64,000 bases of DNA, taken from NCBI GenBank assembly GCA_023430975.1, contig JAEYYB010000027.1:1-64000 (forward strand). The letters run 5' to 3'. Below are positions 52,510 to 60,798 of the stretch, piece by piece (within the stretch, counting starts at the first letter, position 1; each line of letters begins with the position of its first letter). The stretch comes from Bacillota bacterium. Its GTDB lineage: Bacteria; Bacillota; Clostridia; Acetivibrionales; DSM-2933. Both the position numbers and the translations under genes were made by a program. The notes below the pieces were generated by a model, which was not told where the DNA came from, did not search any database, and saw only the letters and a program-made list of their open reading frames with translations.

Positions 52510-53823
52510 TTAGTCCAAAAGGCTGAACATCATATTTGTAGTCTCCTCAAAAGTCAGCTTGTCATGGGTACCCTGCTCAATAAAACCGATAATTTTATCA
52601 TATACATCAATCGCATAATCAATTTTCTCATTGCTGCCTCTAACATAAGCACCTATATTTATAAGATCCTCAGCATCCCTGTAAACAGCCATGACTTTCT
52701 TAATTTCAGCAGCTGTTTTTTTATGCTCATCAGTCACAATGTCAGTCATAACCCTGCTTATGCTGGCTAAAACATCGATTGCGGGATACTGATTCTTATT
52801 GGCGAGTGCTCTGGACAGCACTATATGTCCGTCTAAAATTCCCCTGGCAGTATCAGTTACAGGCTCCATGAGATCATCACCATCTACAAGAACAGTATAA
52901 AGGCCTGTTATGGAACCTTTATCAGAACATCCTGATCTTTCCAGGAGCTTTGGCATGGCAGCAAATACAGATGGGGTATAACCTCTGGAAACAGGCGGTT
53001 CTCCAACTGCAAGTCCAATCTCTCGCTGTGCCATTGCAAAACGAGTCAATGAATCCATAAGCAAAAGAACATCTTTTCCCTGATCCCTAAAAAACTCTGC
53101 TATGGCAGTTGCAATAAGTGCCCCTTTCAACCTCACAAGAGCTGGTTGATCTGATGTAGCAATTACGAGAATAGACCGCTTTAGCCCTTCCTCTCCCAAA
53201 TCCTTTTCTATAAACTCTTTTACTTCTCTCCCTCTTTCTCCGATAAGTGCTATAACATTTATGTCTGCCTTGGTATTTCTTGCAATCATACCTATGAGTG
53301 TGCTTTTGCCCACACCACTTCCGGCAAATATGCCCACCCTTTGGCCTTTACCTACCGTTAAAAGTCCATCTATTGTTTTAACCCCTAAAGGCAGGGGCTC
53401 TGTTATTCTCTTTCTTTGCAGCGGATGTGGAGTAGCATTGTCAACAGGATAATAGCATTGCCCCTCTAGGTCACCTTTGCTGTCAATAGGGTTACCCATG
53501 CCGTCCAATATCCTTCCTTTGAGCATGTCTCCAACACCAATACGAAGATGTTCACCCGTAGCTACCACTTTATTTCCAGGGCCTATGCCATTCATTTCAC
53601 CAAGGGGCATGAGAAGAACCTTGTTATCTTTAAACCCAACAACTTCAGCTTCGATTGCCTTTTTACCCTTTGCAGGGCATATGTGACATATCTCCCCCAT
53701 ATTGACCTCCGGCCCGGTGGATTCAATAGTCAATCCAACTACCTTTGATACCTTGCCTGAATATTCTATAAAATCAGATTCATCAAGTATGTCCAAGTAT
53801 TTTCCAAGATCAATTACAGGCAT
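52510..53823 (-). CDS. fliI: Flagellum-specific ATPase FliI
   Basis: A 437-residue F1-beta-like ATPase with Walker A GIFAGSGVGKSTLIGMI, the catalytic Glu in IGERGREVKEF, Walker B VLLLMDSLTRFAMAQREIGL and the following GEPPVSRGYTPSVFA. It energises early steps of flagellar export with FliH and FliJ. The start follows AGGGGTGTAAAAA. Repeat A copy 3 lies between it and fliH. Confidence 0.96.
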   Translation of the reverse strand: MPVIDLGKYLDILDESDFIEYSGKVSKVVGLTIESTGPEVNMGEICHICPAKGKKAIEAEVVGFKDNKVLLMPLGEMNGIGPGNKVVATGEHLRIGVGDMLKGRILDGMGNPIDSKGDLEGQCYYPVDNATPHPLQRKRITEPLPLGVKTIDGLLTVGKGQRVGIFAGSGVGKSTLIGMIARNTKADINVIALIGERGREVKEFIEKDLGEEGLKRSILVIATSDQPALVRLKGALIATAIAEFFRDQGKDVLLLMDSLTRFAMAQREIGLAVGEPPVSRGYTPSVFAAMPKLLERSGCSDKGSITGLYTVLVDGDDLMEPVTDTARGILDGHIVLSRALANKNQYPAIDVLASISRVMTDIVTDEHKKTAAEIKKVMAVYRDAEDLINIGAYVRGSNEKIDYAIDVYDKIIGFIEQGTHDKLTFEETTNMMFSLLD

Positions 53824-53864
53824 TTTTTACACCCCTATTTTTGTCATGATCAAAAAATAACTTC

Positions 53865-53968
53865 CTATATGAAAAGTGAATAGCCTTTTACATTTGTCTA
53901 CCGCAAATCCCGTAAAAGCGTTCGTTATTTGCTCTGACAAATGTAAGATTATTAACACTTTTCATATA
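53865..53968. repeat. Palindromic repeat family A, copy 3 (inverted)
   Basis: A full copy in the opposite orientation to the other three, in the 156-base spacer between fliH and fliI. The arms AAAAGTG/CACTTTT and ACATTTGTC/GACAAATGT pair, with CGCAAATCCCG and CGTTCGTTATTTGC in the centre. It therefore folds similarly in mRNA whichever way round it lies. Confidence 0.85.
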
Positions 53969-53979
53969 TATAATTTAGC

Positions 53980-54753
53980 TCATACCTTATTAAATATTAC
54001 ATCTCTAAATGCACTTTCAATTTTTTTAAACTTTGTCTGCATCCCTGCATCGATAGTGCCGTATGCAGTTTCAACAGTACATCCTCCAGCCCTTAAGGAT
54101 GTGTCCTTTTTTATGTCTAGCTCTCCTATACCTTCAACCATTCCCATAATAATGTCTTTATTGGCACATATATAGTCAAAATCCTCGCTGCACACTTTCA
54201 ATACAACATTTTCCTTGCTGGAGCATTTCTCCAACGCTTGCTTTACTAAGCCTAAAACAACCTCTTTATTTGTACTGACTTCCATTCCCAAAACCTTCCT
54301 GGCTATATCCAGAACAATATTTACAGCATCCGATTCAATACTTTCCAAAACATCCTTATATTCAACCCTTGCATGCTCCTTGATAAATTCAGCCTCTTCA
54401 AGCAAGTCCTCGTACTGCTTCTTCACCTCGTTATAGCCTTCCTCGAATCCCTTTTGCCTGGCCTCTTCCAATACGGCATTTGCATTCTCCAAAACCTCAT
54501 TCTGAATTTCATTAACTATTCTTTCAGCCTCAAAATTTGCTTCTTTAATTATCATTTCAGCTTCTTCTCTGGCGGCCTCCAAAATTTGTTCCCTTTTTTC
54601 AGTAACTTCCTGTGGTTCTATATAAAATTCCTTATCATCATCTTCTTTTATATCATCATCCACAAGATTGATAGTTTTGAAGTTCAATGACTGATTAACT
54701 TGAAAAGGCAAACCCAAATTTATCTGATAGTTTTTGTATATCTTGTTATACAA
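53980..54753 (-). CDS. fliH: Flagellar export regulator FliH
   Basis: A 257-residue protein: a short N-terminal segment, a long alanine/glutamate coiled coil (about 50-125: LEAAREEAEMIIKEANFEAE, VLEEARQKGFEEGYNE) like the V/F-ATPase b/E stalk, and a C-terminal domain like ATP synthase delta (VNIVLDIARKVLG, VLKVCSEDFDYI). It holds FliI and links it to the C-ring. The start is a TTG, with GGAGGAGATGAAATAA upstream, overlapping the end of fliG by eight bases. Confidence 0.87.
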   Translation of the reverse strand: MYNKIYKNYQINLGLPFQVNQSLNFKTINLVDDDIKEDDDKEFYIEPQEVTEKREQILEAAREEAEMIIKEANFEAERIVNEIQNEVLENANAVLEEARQKGFEEGYNEVKKQYEDLLEEAEFIKEHARVEYKDVLESIESDAVNIVLDIARKVLGMEVSTNKEVVLGLVKQALEKCSSKENVVLKVCSEDFDYICANKDIIMGMVEGIGELDIKKDTSLRAGGCTVETAYGTIDAGMQTKFKKIESAFRDVIFNKV

Positions 54754-55771
54754 TTATTTCATCTCCTCCGCCTCTGGAAATAACAATTTCACCTGCATCT
54801 TCAAGCTTTCTTATTACATTAACAATCTTTTGCTGTGCTTCTTCAACATCTTTAAGCCTCACAGGTCCCATAAAATCTATGTCCTCTCTTATCATTTCGG
54901 CCAGACGCTTTGACATATTTCCAAATATGAGCTTTTGAACCTCTTCTGTAGAGCCCTTTAATGCAATTGCAAGCTGATTGTTGTCCACTTCTCTCAAGAA
55001 CCTCTGTATTGACCTGTTATCAAGACTCAATACATCTTCAAATACGAACATTCTCTTCTTAATTTCTTCTGCCAACTCAGTATCCTCAATTTCCAAGGTT
55101 TCCATAATGTATTTTTCTGTTCCTCTATCAACATTATTAAGAATATCAACAATAGACTGAACCCCTCCAGCTGCAGTAAAATCTTCCGTTACCAATGAAG
55201 AAAGCTTCTTCTCAAGCACTCTTTCAACCTCTTTTATAACTTCTGGCGAAGTCCTGTCCATGGTTGCAATTCTCCTTGCAACATCTGCCTGCTTATCCTG
55301 AGGTAATGCAGACAAGACTATTGATGACTGTTGCGGCTTTAAATAAGAAAGTATTAGTGCTATTGTCTGAGGATGCTCGTTCTGTATAAAGTTTAGAAGC
55401 TGAGACGGATCAGCTTTTCTAACAAAATCAAATGGTCTTACCTGCAGCGATACGGTAAGCTTGTTTATTACCTCCAATGCTTTTTGAGTACCTAGTGCCT
55501 TTTCAAGAATATCCTTGGCATAACCAATACCGCCCTCTGCTATATAATCTTGTGCAAGGCATATTTGGTAAAATTCCTCTAACACTCGTTCCTTGTCTTC
55601 AGGTGATACGGTCCTGACATTTGCAATTTCAAGTGTTAGCTGCTCAATCTCTTCTTCTTTCAAGTGCTTGAAAATTTCAGCTGACTTCTCAGGCCCAAGA
55701 GATATTAAAAGCATTGCTGCCTTGGTCTTTCCACTATATTCACCCTTAATGCTACCACTGTTACGACTCAC
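54746..55771 (-). CDS. fliG: Flagellar motor switch protein FliG
   Basis: A 341-residue rotor protein with the three armadillo-like domains: N domain (AAMLLISLGPEKSAEIFKHL), middle domain with the EHPQTIALILSYL motif binding FliM, and C domain with the charged torque helix (FEDVLSLDNRSIQRFLREVD). I take the GTG at 55771, with GGGGGG seven bases upstream; a TTG two codons earlier is too close to it. It overlaps fliH. Confidence 0.95.
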   Translation of the reverse strand: MSRNSGSIKGEYSGKTKAAMLLISLGPEKSAEIFKHLKEEEIEQLTLEIANVRTVSPEDKERVLEEFYQICLAQDYIAEGGIGYAKDILEKALGTQKALEVINKLTVSLQVRPFDFVRKADPSQLLNFIQNEHPQTIALILSYLKPQQSSIVLSALPQDKQADVARRIATMDRTSPEVIKEVERVLEKKLSSLVTEDFTAAGGVQSIVDILNNVDRGTEKYIMETLEIEDTELAEEIKKRMFVFEDVLSLDNRSIQRFLREVDNNQLAIALKGSTEEVQKLIFGNMSKRLAEMIREDIDFMGPVRLKDVEEAQQKIVNVIRKLEDAGEIVISRGGGDEIIV

Positions 55772-55833
55772 CTTCAAATCCCCCCAGCAAGTTTTATAAT
55801 GTCCATATATCGATCTTATCTTTATCTATATGC

Positions 55834-57432
55834 TTATTCCCAATCATCTGAAAGCCAGGTTCTTAAAAGCTGTGCAACAGAATCAGGCCTTTGCTTGACA
55901 AAATTCTCAATCTGCTTCTTAACTTCAGACTTTTCCTCCATATCAATTTCCTGAATAGGCTCTTCAATCTCGTCACCAACTGTTACATCAAAACCACCGG
56001 CTGCAGCTAAAGCAGGCTCTGCAACTGGAACCAGCTCCTGCTTTTCTTCATTTTTCTTCTTCCGCGGTATAAGTGCTATTATAAGCCCTAAAGATAGAAG
56101 TAGAAGTAATGCAAAGAATCCATAAGCATTAACAAGCTCTTTTATGGTATCAGACAACGATTTGGTTTCTATAGCCTCAGGTGCCATTTTATATTTGTTA
56201 ACCGATATATTGGCCATGGGTATTCCGGTAGCCCTACTCACATCACTTTTAATAGAATCAATGAAAGCAGTTGTAATGTTTTTATCATCCTTAACCCGTC
56301 TTCCATAGTATAGTGCAACAGTCATGGTGGATTTCTCCAGGTCCATTGCCCCTAATGCTTTTTCCTCATCGGTCACCGTTCTCTTATACTCATTATTAAT
56401 CTTCTCGGATGACTTGTCATATGAAGAATTGCCATCTGAGTTTATAGGGTATGTAGTGGTGTCCCCAGGGTTTGAATCGGTTCCGGGAATTCCTGATGTA
56501 TCACCGTTAACAAGCTTTTCCTTTGACCTTTCTGAACTTATTATAGCCGGACCGTCCATACCCGTTCCGTTAGATATATCACTTGTCTGTTTTTTCACCT
56601 TATCAAAATCAAGTACTGGGTTTACTACAGCCCTTATGCTTTCAAAGCTGTCAAGGGGCACCTTGTTGTACAAGTTATAAACACTGTTCTCAAGTGCTCT
56701 TTTCATTTTTTGCTTCATGTCATATTGATTGTTCGCTTCATTTACTTTGCTGTCAATTGATTGATTATTCAATATATTAAGGTTGTTATCAAGAACAGTG
56801 ACATCCTTTGGTTCAAGCCCAACAACACTAGATGCAACCATCATAACAATACCCTGGACCTGCTTATCAGTGAGCTCACTCTTTGGTTTGATGATTACGT
56901 TTGCAGAAGGCTTTTCATTATCCTTCTCATCAATTACAAAGGGAGTCTCATCAGGTTTGGATATTGTGACGCTTGCATCCTCAATATTATCAGCCAGCAT
57001 TTTTAGTTTTGTGCTCAGAGTTGACTCATCATAATGCTGCCAAAGCTTTTGTTTGTCACTTTCAGTTGTGTTAATTTTAATTGAACTGAAAGCGTCCTCA
57101 AAGGTCATGCCACTTTTAGGATAGCCGCCCTGTATCAACGCTACCTGTGCTTTGTTATTGTCTTTAGAATCAATAAGAATAGTACCGGAATTCTGATCCA
57201 GCTTAAACTTGATATTTTGATCCTGGAGAATTTTGGTCATCTCACTGACATCTTTTTGATTGGAACTTTTAATAAGCGGCACATAGCTTGATCTGGTCGC
57301 CAAAACTATGCTGGTCGTTAAAACTACCAGCAGAATAGCAGATATAATATAAATACGTTTTCTCTGAGACTTATCAAGAGTCTTCCATAAATCAGCAGCT
57401 TTTTGCTGTAGCTTCGAAACAAATTCAGGCAT
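55834..57432 (-). CDS. fliF: Flagellar MS-ring protein FliF
   Basis: A 532-residue protein with one membrane helix near each end (YIISAILLVVLTTSIVLA and GFFALLLLLSLGLIIALIP). The periplasmic-type region between them has the ring-building motifs (VPLIKSSNQKDVSEMTKILQ, KLWQHYDESTLSTKLKMLAD, VNPVLDFDKVKK). The C-terminal tail (VKQRPDSVAQLLRTWL) binds FliG. It follows GGTGGTGTAATC. The 340-base spacer upstream holds repeat A copy 4. Confidence 0.95.
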   Translation of the reverse strand: MPEFVSKLQQKAADLWKTLDKSQRKRIYIISAILLVVLTTSIVLATRSSYVPLIKSSNQKDVSEMTKILQDQNIKFKLDQNSGTILIDSKDNNKAQVALIQGGYPKSGMTFEDAFSSIKINTTESDKQKLWQHYDESTLSTKLKMLADNIEDASVTISKPDETPFVIDEKDNEKPSANVIIKPKSELTDKQVQGIVMMVASSVVGLEPKDVTVLDNNLNILNNQSIDSKVNEANNQYDMKQKMKRALENSVYNLYNKVPLDSFESIRAVVNPVLDFDKVKKQTSDISNGTGMDGPAIISSERSKEKLVNGDTSGIPGTDSNPGDTTTYPINSDGNSSYDKSSEKINNEYKRTVTDEEKALGAMDLEKSTMTVALYYGRRVKDDKNITTAFIDSIKSDVSRATGIPMANISVNKYKMAPEAIETKSLSDTIKELVNAYGFFALLLLLSLGLIIALIPRKKKNEEKQELVPVAEPALAAAGGFDVTVGDEIEEPIQEIDMEEKSEVKKQIENFVKQRPDSVAQLLRTWLSDDWE

Positions 57433-57537
57433 GATTACACCACCTTTTACAGAGCTTTTCTCTTCCGTGAAAATTTTCCAATCCTAGAACACTTTAAATT
57501 CCAATACTTTTCCCCTTTTATCTCCGTTCAGGCATTG

Positions 57538-57642
57538 CTATATGAAAAGTGTTAATAATCTTACATTTGTCAGAGCAAATAACGAACACTTTTACGGGAT
57601 TTGCGATAGACAAATGTAAAAGATTATTAACTTTTTATATAT
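57538..57642. repeat. Palindromic repeat family A, copy 4
   Basis: A full copy between fliF and fliE. The arms GTTAATAATCTT and AAAGATTATTAAC, and ACATTTGTC and GACAAATGT, pair; the centre keeps GCAAATAACGAAC and ACGGGATTTGC. It is nearly the same as copy 3 read from the other strand. Confidence 0.85.
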
Positions 57643-57666
57643 ATGAAAAGTTCTATCAACAATCAA

Positions 57667-57738
57667 GGCGATTTTAAAAAATTTCCTTAGGCAATTTTAA
57701 TGGTGAAAGGTACTAAATTCAATATTTTTTAAATCGCC
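57667..57738. repeat. Inverted repeat downstream of repeat A copy 4
   Basis: GGCGATTTTAAAAAAT and ATTTTTTAAATCGCC form an imperfect inverted repeat around about 40 bases. With copy 4 it fills the 342-base spacer between fliF and fliE, which contains no gene. Confidence 0.5.
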
Positions 57739-57774
57739 AGTTGACCAGTTATTTTTTAGGAATCACCTAATTTA

Positions 57775-58077
57775 TTAAATCTGCATTCTCATTATTTCGC
57801 TGTATGCATCAAGAATTTTGGTTCTGATTTGCATTGTTAGCTGTAGTGCTATATCTGCCTTTTCTCCAGCAATTAAGACCTCATGAATATTATCAGTTCT
57901 GCCTGCAGCTAAATCTTCCGTAAGTTCTTTAGATTGAATCTGCAAGTCATTTACAGAGTTCATGGCATTATTAAAAATTTCTGCAAAATTTAATCCCTTA
58001 CTTTCAGTATTAGGGACATTTTTATCAAAAACAACGGGAGATATTGCATTAAAACCGCTTACAGAATTAATAGCCAT
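57775..58077 (-). CDS. fliE: Flagellar hook-basal body protein FliE
   Basis: A 100-residue protein with the FliE core (FAEIFNNAMNSVNDLQIQSK, then DNIHEVLIAGEKADIALQLT, then IRTKILDAYSEIMRMQI). It joins the MS ring to the rod. The ATG at 58077 follows GGAGGATGCT; the longer upstream frame overlaps the ribosome binding site. Confidence 0.94.
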   Translation of the reverse strand: MAINSVSGFNAISPVVFDKNVPNTESKGLNFAEIFNNAMNSVNDLQIQSKELTEDLAAGRTDNIHEVLIAGEKADIALQLTMQIRTKILDAYSEIMRMQI

Positions 58078-58144
58078 AGCATCCTCCAGAAATTTAATAA
58101 GATTAAAGCTAAATATGTATAATCCCACACATTAGGTACTTGTT

Positions 58145-58588
58145 TTATCTACCTATGTCAAGGGCTTTCATAGCTATACTTTTTGTTGTATTAATTGCCG
58201 TAACATTAGCTTCGTAAGATCTCGTAGCAGAAATCATGTTTATCATTTCAGTCAGGACGTCAACGTTGGGCATACTAACATACCCATCCTTATCGGCATC
58301 CGGATGCCCTGGATTATAAATCTTTTTCAAAGGAGACGGGTCCTCAATAATATTGCTTACTCTGACACCATTTCCAGCTATTTTGTCTTTACTGCCGGCG
58401 TTTAAATATTCTGAAAACGGAGCACTAGTAGACTTTTCTTCAAAAACTACAAGTTTTCTCCTATAAGGCTGTCCATTCTCATTTCTGGTTGTCTCAGCAT
58501 TAGCAATATTCTGGGATATTATGTCCATTCTTAAACGCTGGGCAGTAAGCCCCGTAGAACTTATATCAAGAGAACTGAAGTATCCCAT
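58145..58588 (-). CDS. flgC: Flagellar proximal rod protein FlgC
   Basis: A 147-residue rod protein: N-terminal SSTGLTAQRLRMDIISQNIA, then NAETTRNENGQPYRRKLVVF, then VSNIIEDPSPLKKIYNPGHP, and C-terminal MINMISATRSYEANVTAI. The start follows AGGGAGAAGATAATAA and lies three bases from flgB. Confidence 0.96.
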   Translation of the reverse strand: MGYFSSLDISSTGLTAQRLRMDIISQNIANAETTRNENGQPYRRKLVVFEEKSTSAPFSEYLNAGSKDKIAGNGVRVSNIIEDPSPLKKIYNPGHPDADKDGYVSMPNVDVLTEMINMISATRSYEANVTAINTTKSIAMKALDIGR

Positions 58589-58591
58589 TTA

Positions 58592-59005
58592 TTATCTTCT
58601 CCCTTCACTTATTACTGACTTAAGTTTTCTGAATTCTCCAGAGAGTTTTTGAGTCAAAGTATTATAAATAATATTGTTCTTTGCCATCAAAGCCATCTCT
58701 GCCTCGATATCCACGTTATTGCCGTCAAGTCTCATTTCCAAAGCAGTATTATCCTCTGTAACGGTAATATTGGCATTATTTAGATCTGATCCTCCAATTT
58801 GAATATGCCTTTTGTCGGTACGGAAGCCTCTAAAGCTGCTGCTGTCCATAGCATCACTGAGAGCCTTTTCGAATGCTACTGCCTTTCTCTTATAATTTGG
58901 CGTATCTATATTGGCTATATTTTGAGTAATTGCTTCGTTCCTCAACACTGAACCGTCCATAGCCTTTTCCAATATCCTGGTATTATTAAATAACCATCCA
59001 ACCAT
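58592..59005 (-). CDS. flgB: Flagellar proximal rod protein FlgB, first gene of the fla/che operon
   Basis: A 137-residue rod protein with RNEAITQNIANIDTPNYKRK at the N-terminal signature and LMAKNNIIYNTLTQKLSGEF near the end. The start follows GGGAGGGGGATAACAA. As in B. subtilis it opens the fla/che operon; a promoter is expected in the 420 bases upstream. Confidence 0.95.
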   Translation of the reverse strand: MVGWLFNNTRILEKAMDGSVLRNEAITQNIANIDTPNYKRKAVAFEKALSDAMDSSSFRGFRTDKRHIQIGGSDLNNANITVTEDNTALEMRLDGNNVDIEAEMALMAKNNIIYNTLTQKLSGEFRKLKSVISEGRR

Positions 59006-59425
59006 TTGTTATCCCCCTCCCGGTGGAATTTACAGAATGACAGAACATACACATACGTATACAAATATTTTTAATTTACCTATTACACCCTAAAATAAAA
59101 TAGAAAAAATTGAATTACTGATAATTTAATTCGACAAAACTTTTGATTTCTCTTAACAAAAAGTCTATTTTTTGATGTGTTAATGCACTTAGAAGACAAT
59201 ATATTGGCCATGCAAATACATAATATCATATTTTTCTCTGAAATTCAACAAAAAATACACATGGAAAAATATATGCTGTTATATAAGTAATGACTAAAAC
59301 ATAACTAATTATGGATATAATAGAAATAATAACTGCCTGGTACCATTTATTTATAACAGACAGCTTATATTCTATTTTTATGATATGAGGTGTTAACCCT
59401 AAGTCCACTTGTCAATTGTCAGGTC
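59006..59425. other. Spacer between trmFO and flgB
   Basis: A 420-base AT-rich gap where B. subtilis has codV-clpQ-clpY-codY. A 60-codon hydrophobic frame at 59226-59408 lacks a ribosome binding site and I do not count it. I see no convincing sigma-A or sigma-D promoter, though the fla operon promoter must lie here or beyond. A 9-bp imperfect hairpin (CCTAAGTCC / GGTCTTAGG, 59398-59430) overlaps the trmFO stop codon; it has no T-run on the minus strand, so read-through from trmFO into flgB is possible. Confidence 0.6.
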
Positions 59426-60748
59426 TTAGGAAAACAGCTCTTCGATTTCACTTTTTATTTCTCTCACTTTCCCTAAAGCCCTCTGGGATATTTCAAAATT
59501 CTTCTTTCTTTTATCTCTGATTCTTATATCCAGCCCATCCATTAATCCGAAGTTCACATTCATCGGCTGAAAATCCTTCACTGCTGGATTGGAAATATAG
59601 CTGCTTAACGCTCCTAAAGCGGTGACTTTTGGAAAAAGCACTACATCCTTGCCAATATATCTTAATGCAGCATTAATACCTGCTACCATTCCTGATGAAG
59701 CTGATTCAACATAACCTTCTACCCCTGTCATTTGGCCTGCAAAGAACAGGTTTGGCTTTTCCATAAGTCTGTAAGCTCCATCCAGCTTTCCTGGCGAGTT
59801 AATAAAAGTATTGCGATGCATAACACCATATCTCACAAACTCAGCATTTTCCAGACCCGGTATGAGTCCAAAAACCCTTTTTTGCTCGGGCCATTTAAGT
59901 CTCGTCTGGAATCCTACAATGTTGTACAGCGTTCCTTCTGCATTATCCTGCCTTAATTGAACCACTGCATAAGGTTCTTTCCCCGTATTGGGATCAACAA
60001 GCCCAACAGGCTTCAACGGTCCAAATCTTAAAGTGTCTTTTCCTCTTTGAGCCATACTCTCTACCGGCATGCAACCTTCAAATATGGCATTCTTTTCAAA
60101 GTTCTTTATATCAGCAGTTTGCGCATTAATAAGCTCATTTAAAAAGTGCTCATACTGCTCCCTATCCATGGGACAATTAATATAGTCATCTGTACCTCTG
60201 CCATATCTGGCAGCCCTAAAGGCTTTGCTCATGTCAATTGAATTATATTCAACTATAGGTGCAGCCGCATCAAAAAAGTAAAGATATTCTTTTCCGATCA
60301 ATTTCCCCAGATACCCTGAGAAATCATCTGATGTCAAGGGACCTGTTGCTATTATAGTGATTCCATCTTCCGGTAAACTTTTTATTTCTTCACTAATAAT
60401 TTCAATATTTTCTGCTTTCTTTAAAAGTTCGGTAACCATTTCTGAAAATCCAGATCTATCAACCGCCAACGCTCCCCCTGCAGGTACAGAAGTGGCATCT
60501 GCACATTTTAATATGATAGAATCGAATATTCTCATTTCCTCCTTTAAAAGGCCTACTGCATTTTCAAGTTGTGCCGAACGCAGAGAATTGCTGCAAACAA
60601 GCTCTGCAAAAGTTTCCAAATGATGGGCTGGTGAAAGTTTATGGGGTTTCATTTCATACAACTTTACTTTTATTCCCATTTTGGCAATTTGCCATGCTGC
60701 TTCACTGCCAGCAAGCCCGGCACCAATAACGTTTATATAATCAATCAT
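59426..60748 (-). CDS. trmFO: tRNA m5U54 methyltransferase TrmFO
   Basis: A 440-residue folate- and FAD-dependent enzyme making ribothymidine at tRNA position 54. It has the FAD fold at the N-terminus (NVIGAGLAGSEAAWQIAKMG), the family block ELVCSNSLRSAQLENAVGLL, the catalytic Cys in FEGCMPVESMAQRGKDTLRF and the C-terminal NLFFAGQMTGVEGYVESA. The start follows AAAGGAAATGTGACATAG. It lies between topA and flgB, as in other Firmicutes. Confidence 0.96.
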   Translation of the reverse strand: MIDYINVIGAGLAGSEAAWQIAKMGIKVKLYEMKPHKLSPAHHLETFAELVCSNSLRSAQLENAVGLLKEEMRIFDSIILKCADATSVPAGGALAVDRSGFSEMVTELLKKAENIEIISEEIKSLPEDGITIIATGPLTSDDFSGYLGKLIGKEYLYFFDAAAPIVEYNSIDMSKAFRAARYGRGTDDYINCPMDREQYEHFLNELINAQTADIKNFEKNAIFEGCMPVESMAQRGKDTLRFGPLKPVGLVDPNTGKEPYAVVQLRQDNAEGTLYNIVGFQTRLKWPEQKRVFGLIPGLENAEFVRYGVMHRNTFINSPGKLDGAYRLMEKPNLFFAGQMTGVEGYVESASSGMVAGINAALRYIGKDVVLFPKVTALGALSSYISNPAVKDFQPMNVNFGLMDGLDIRIRDKRKKNFEISQRALGKVREIKSEIEELFS

Positions 60749-60798
60749 CTATGTCACATTTCCTTTTATTCTTTAGATATGGCTAAGGCATTTTTTAG

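Noticed and set aside
59226..59408. 60-codon hydrophobic frame between trmFO and flgB
   Set aside because: AT-rich spacer reading with no ribosome binding site or recognisable family; the real flgB start is well supported.
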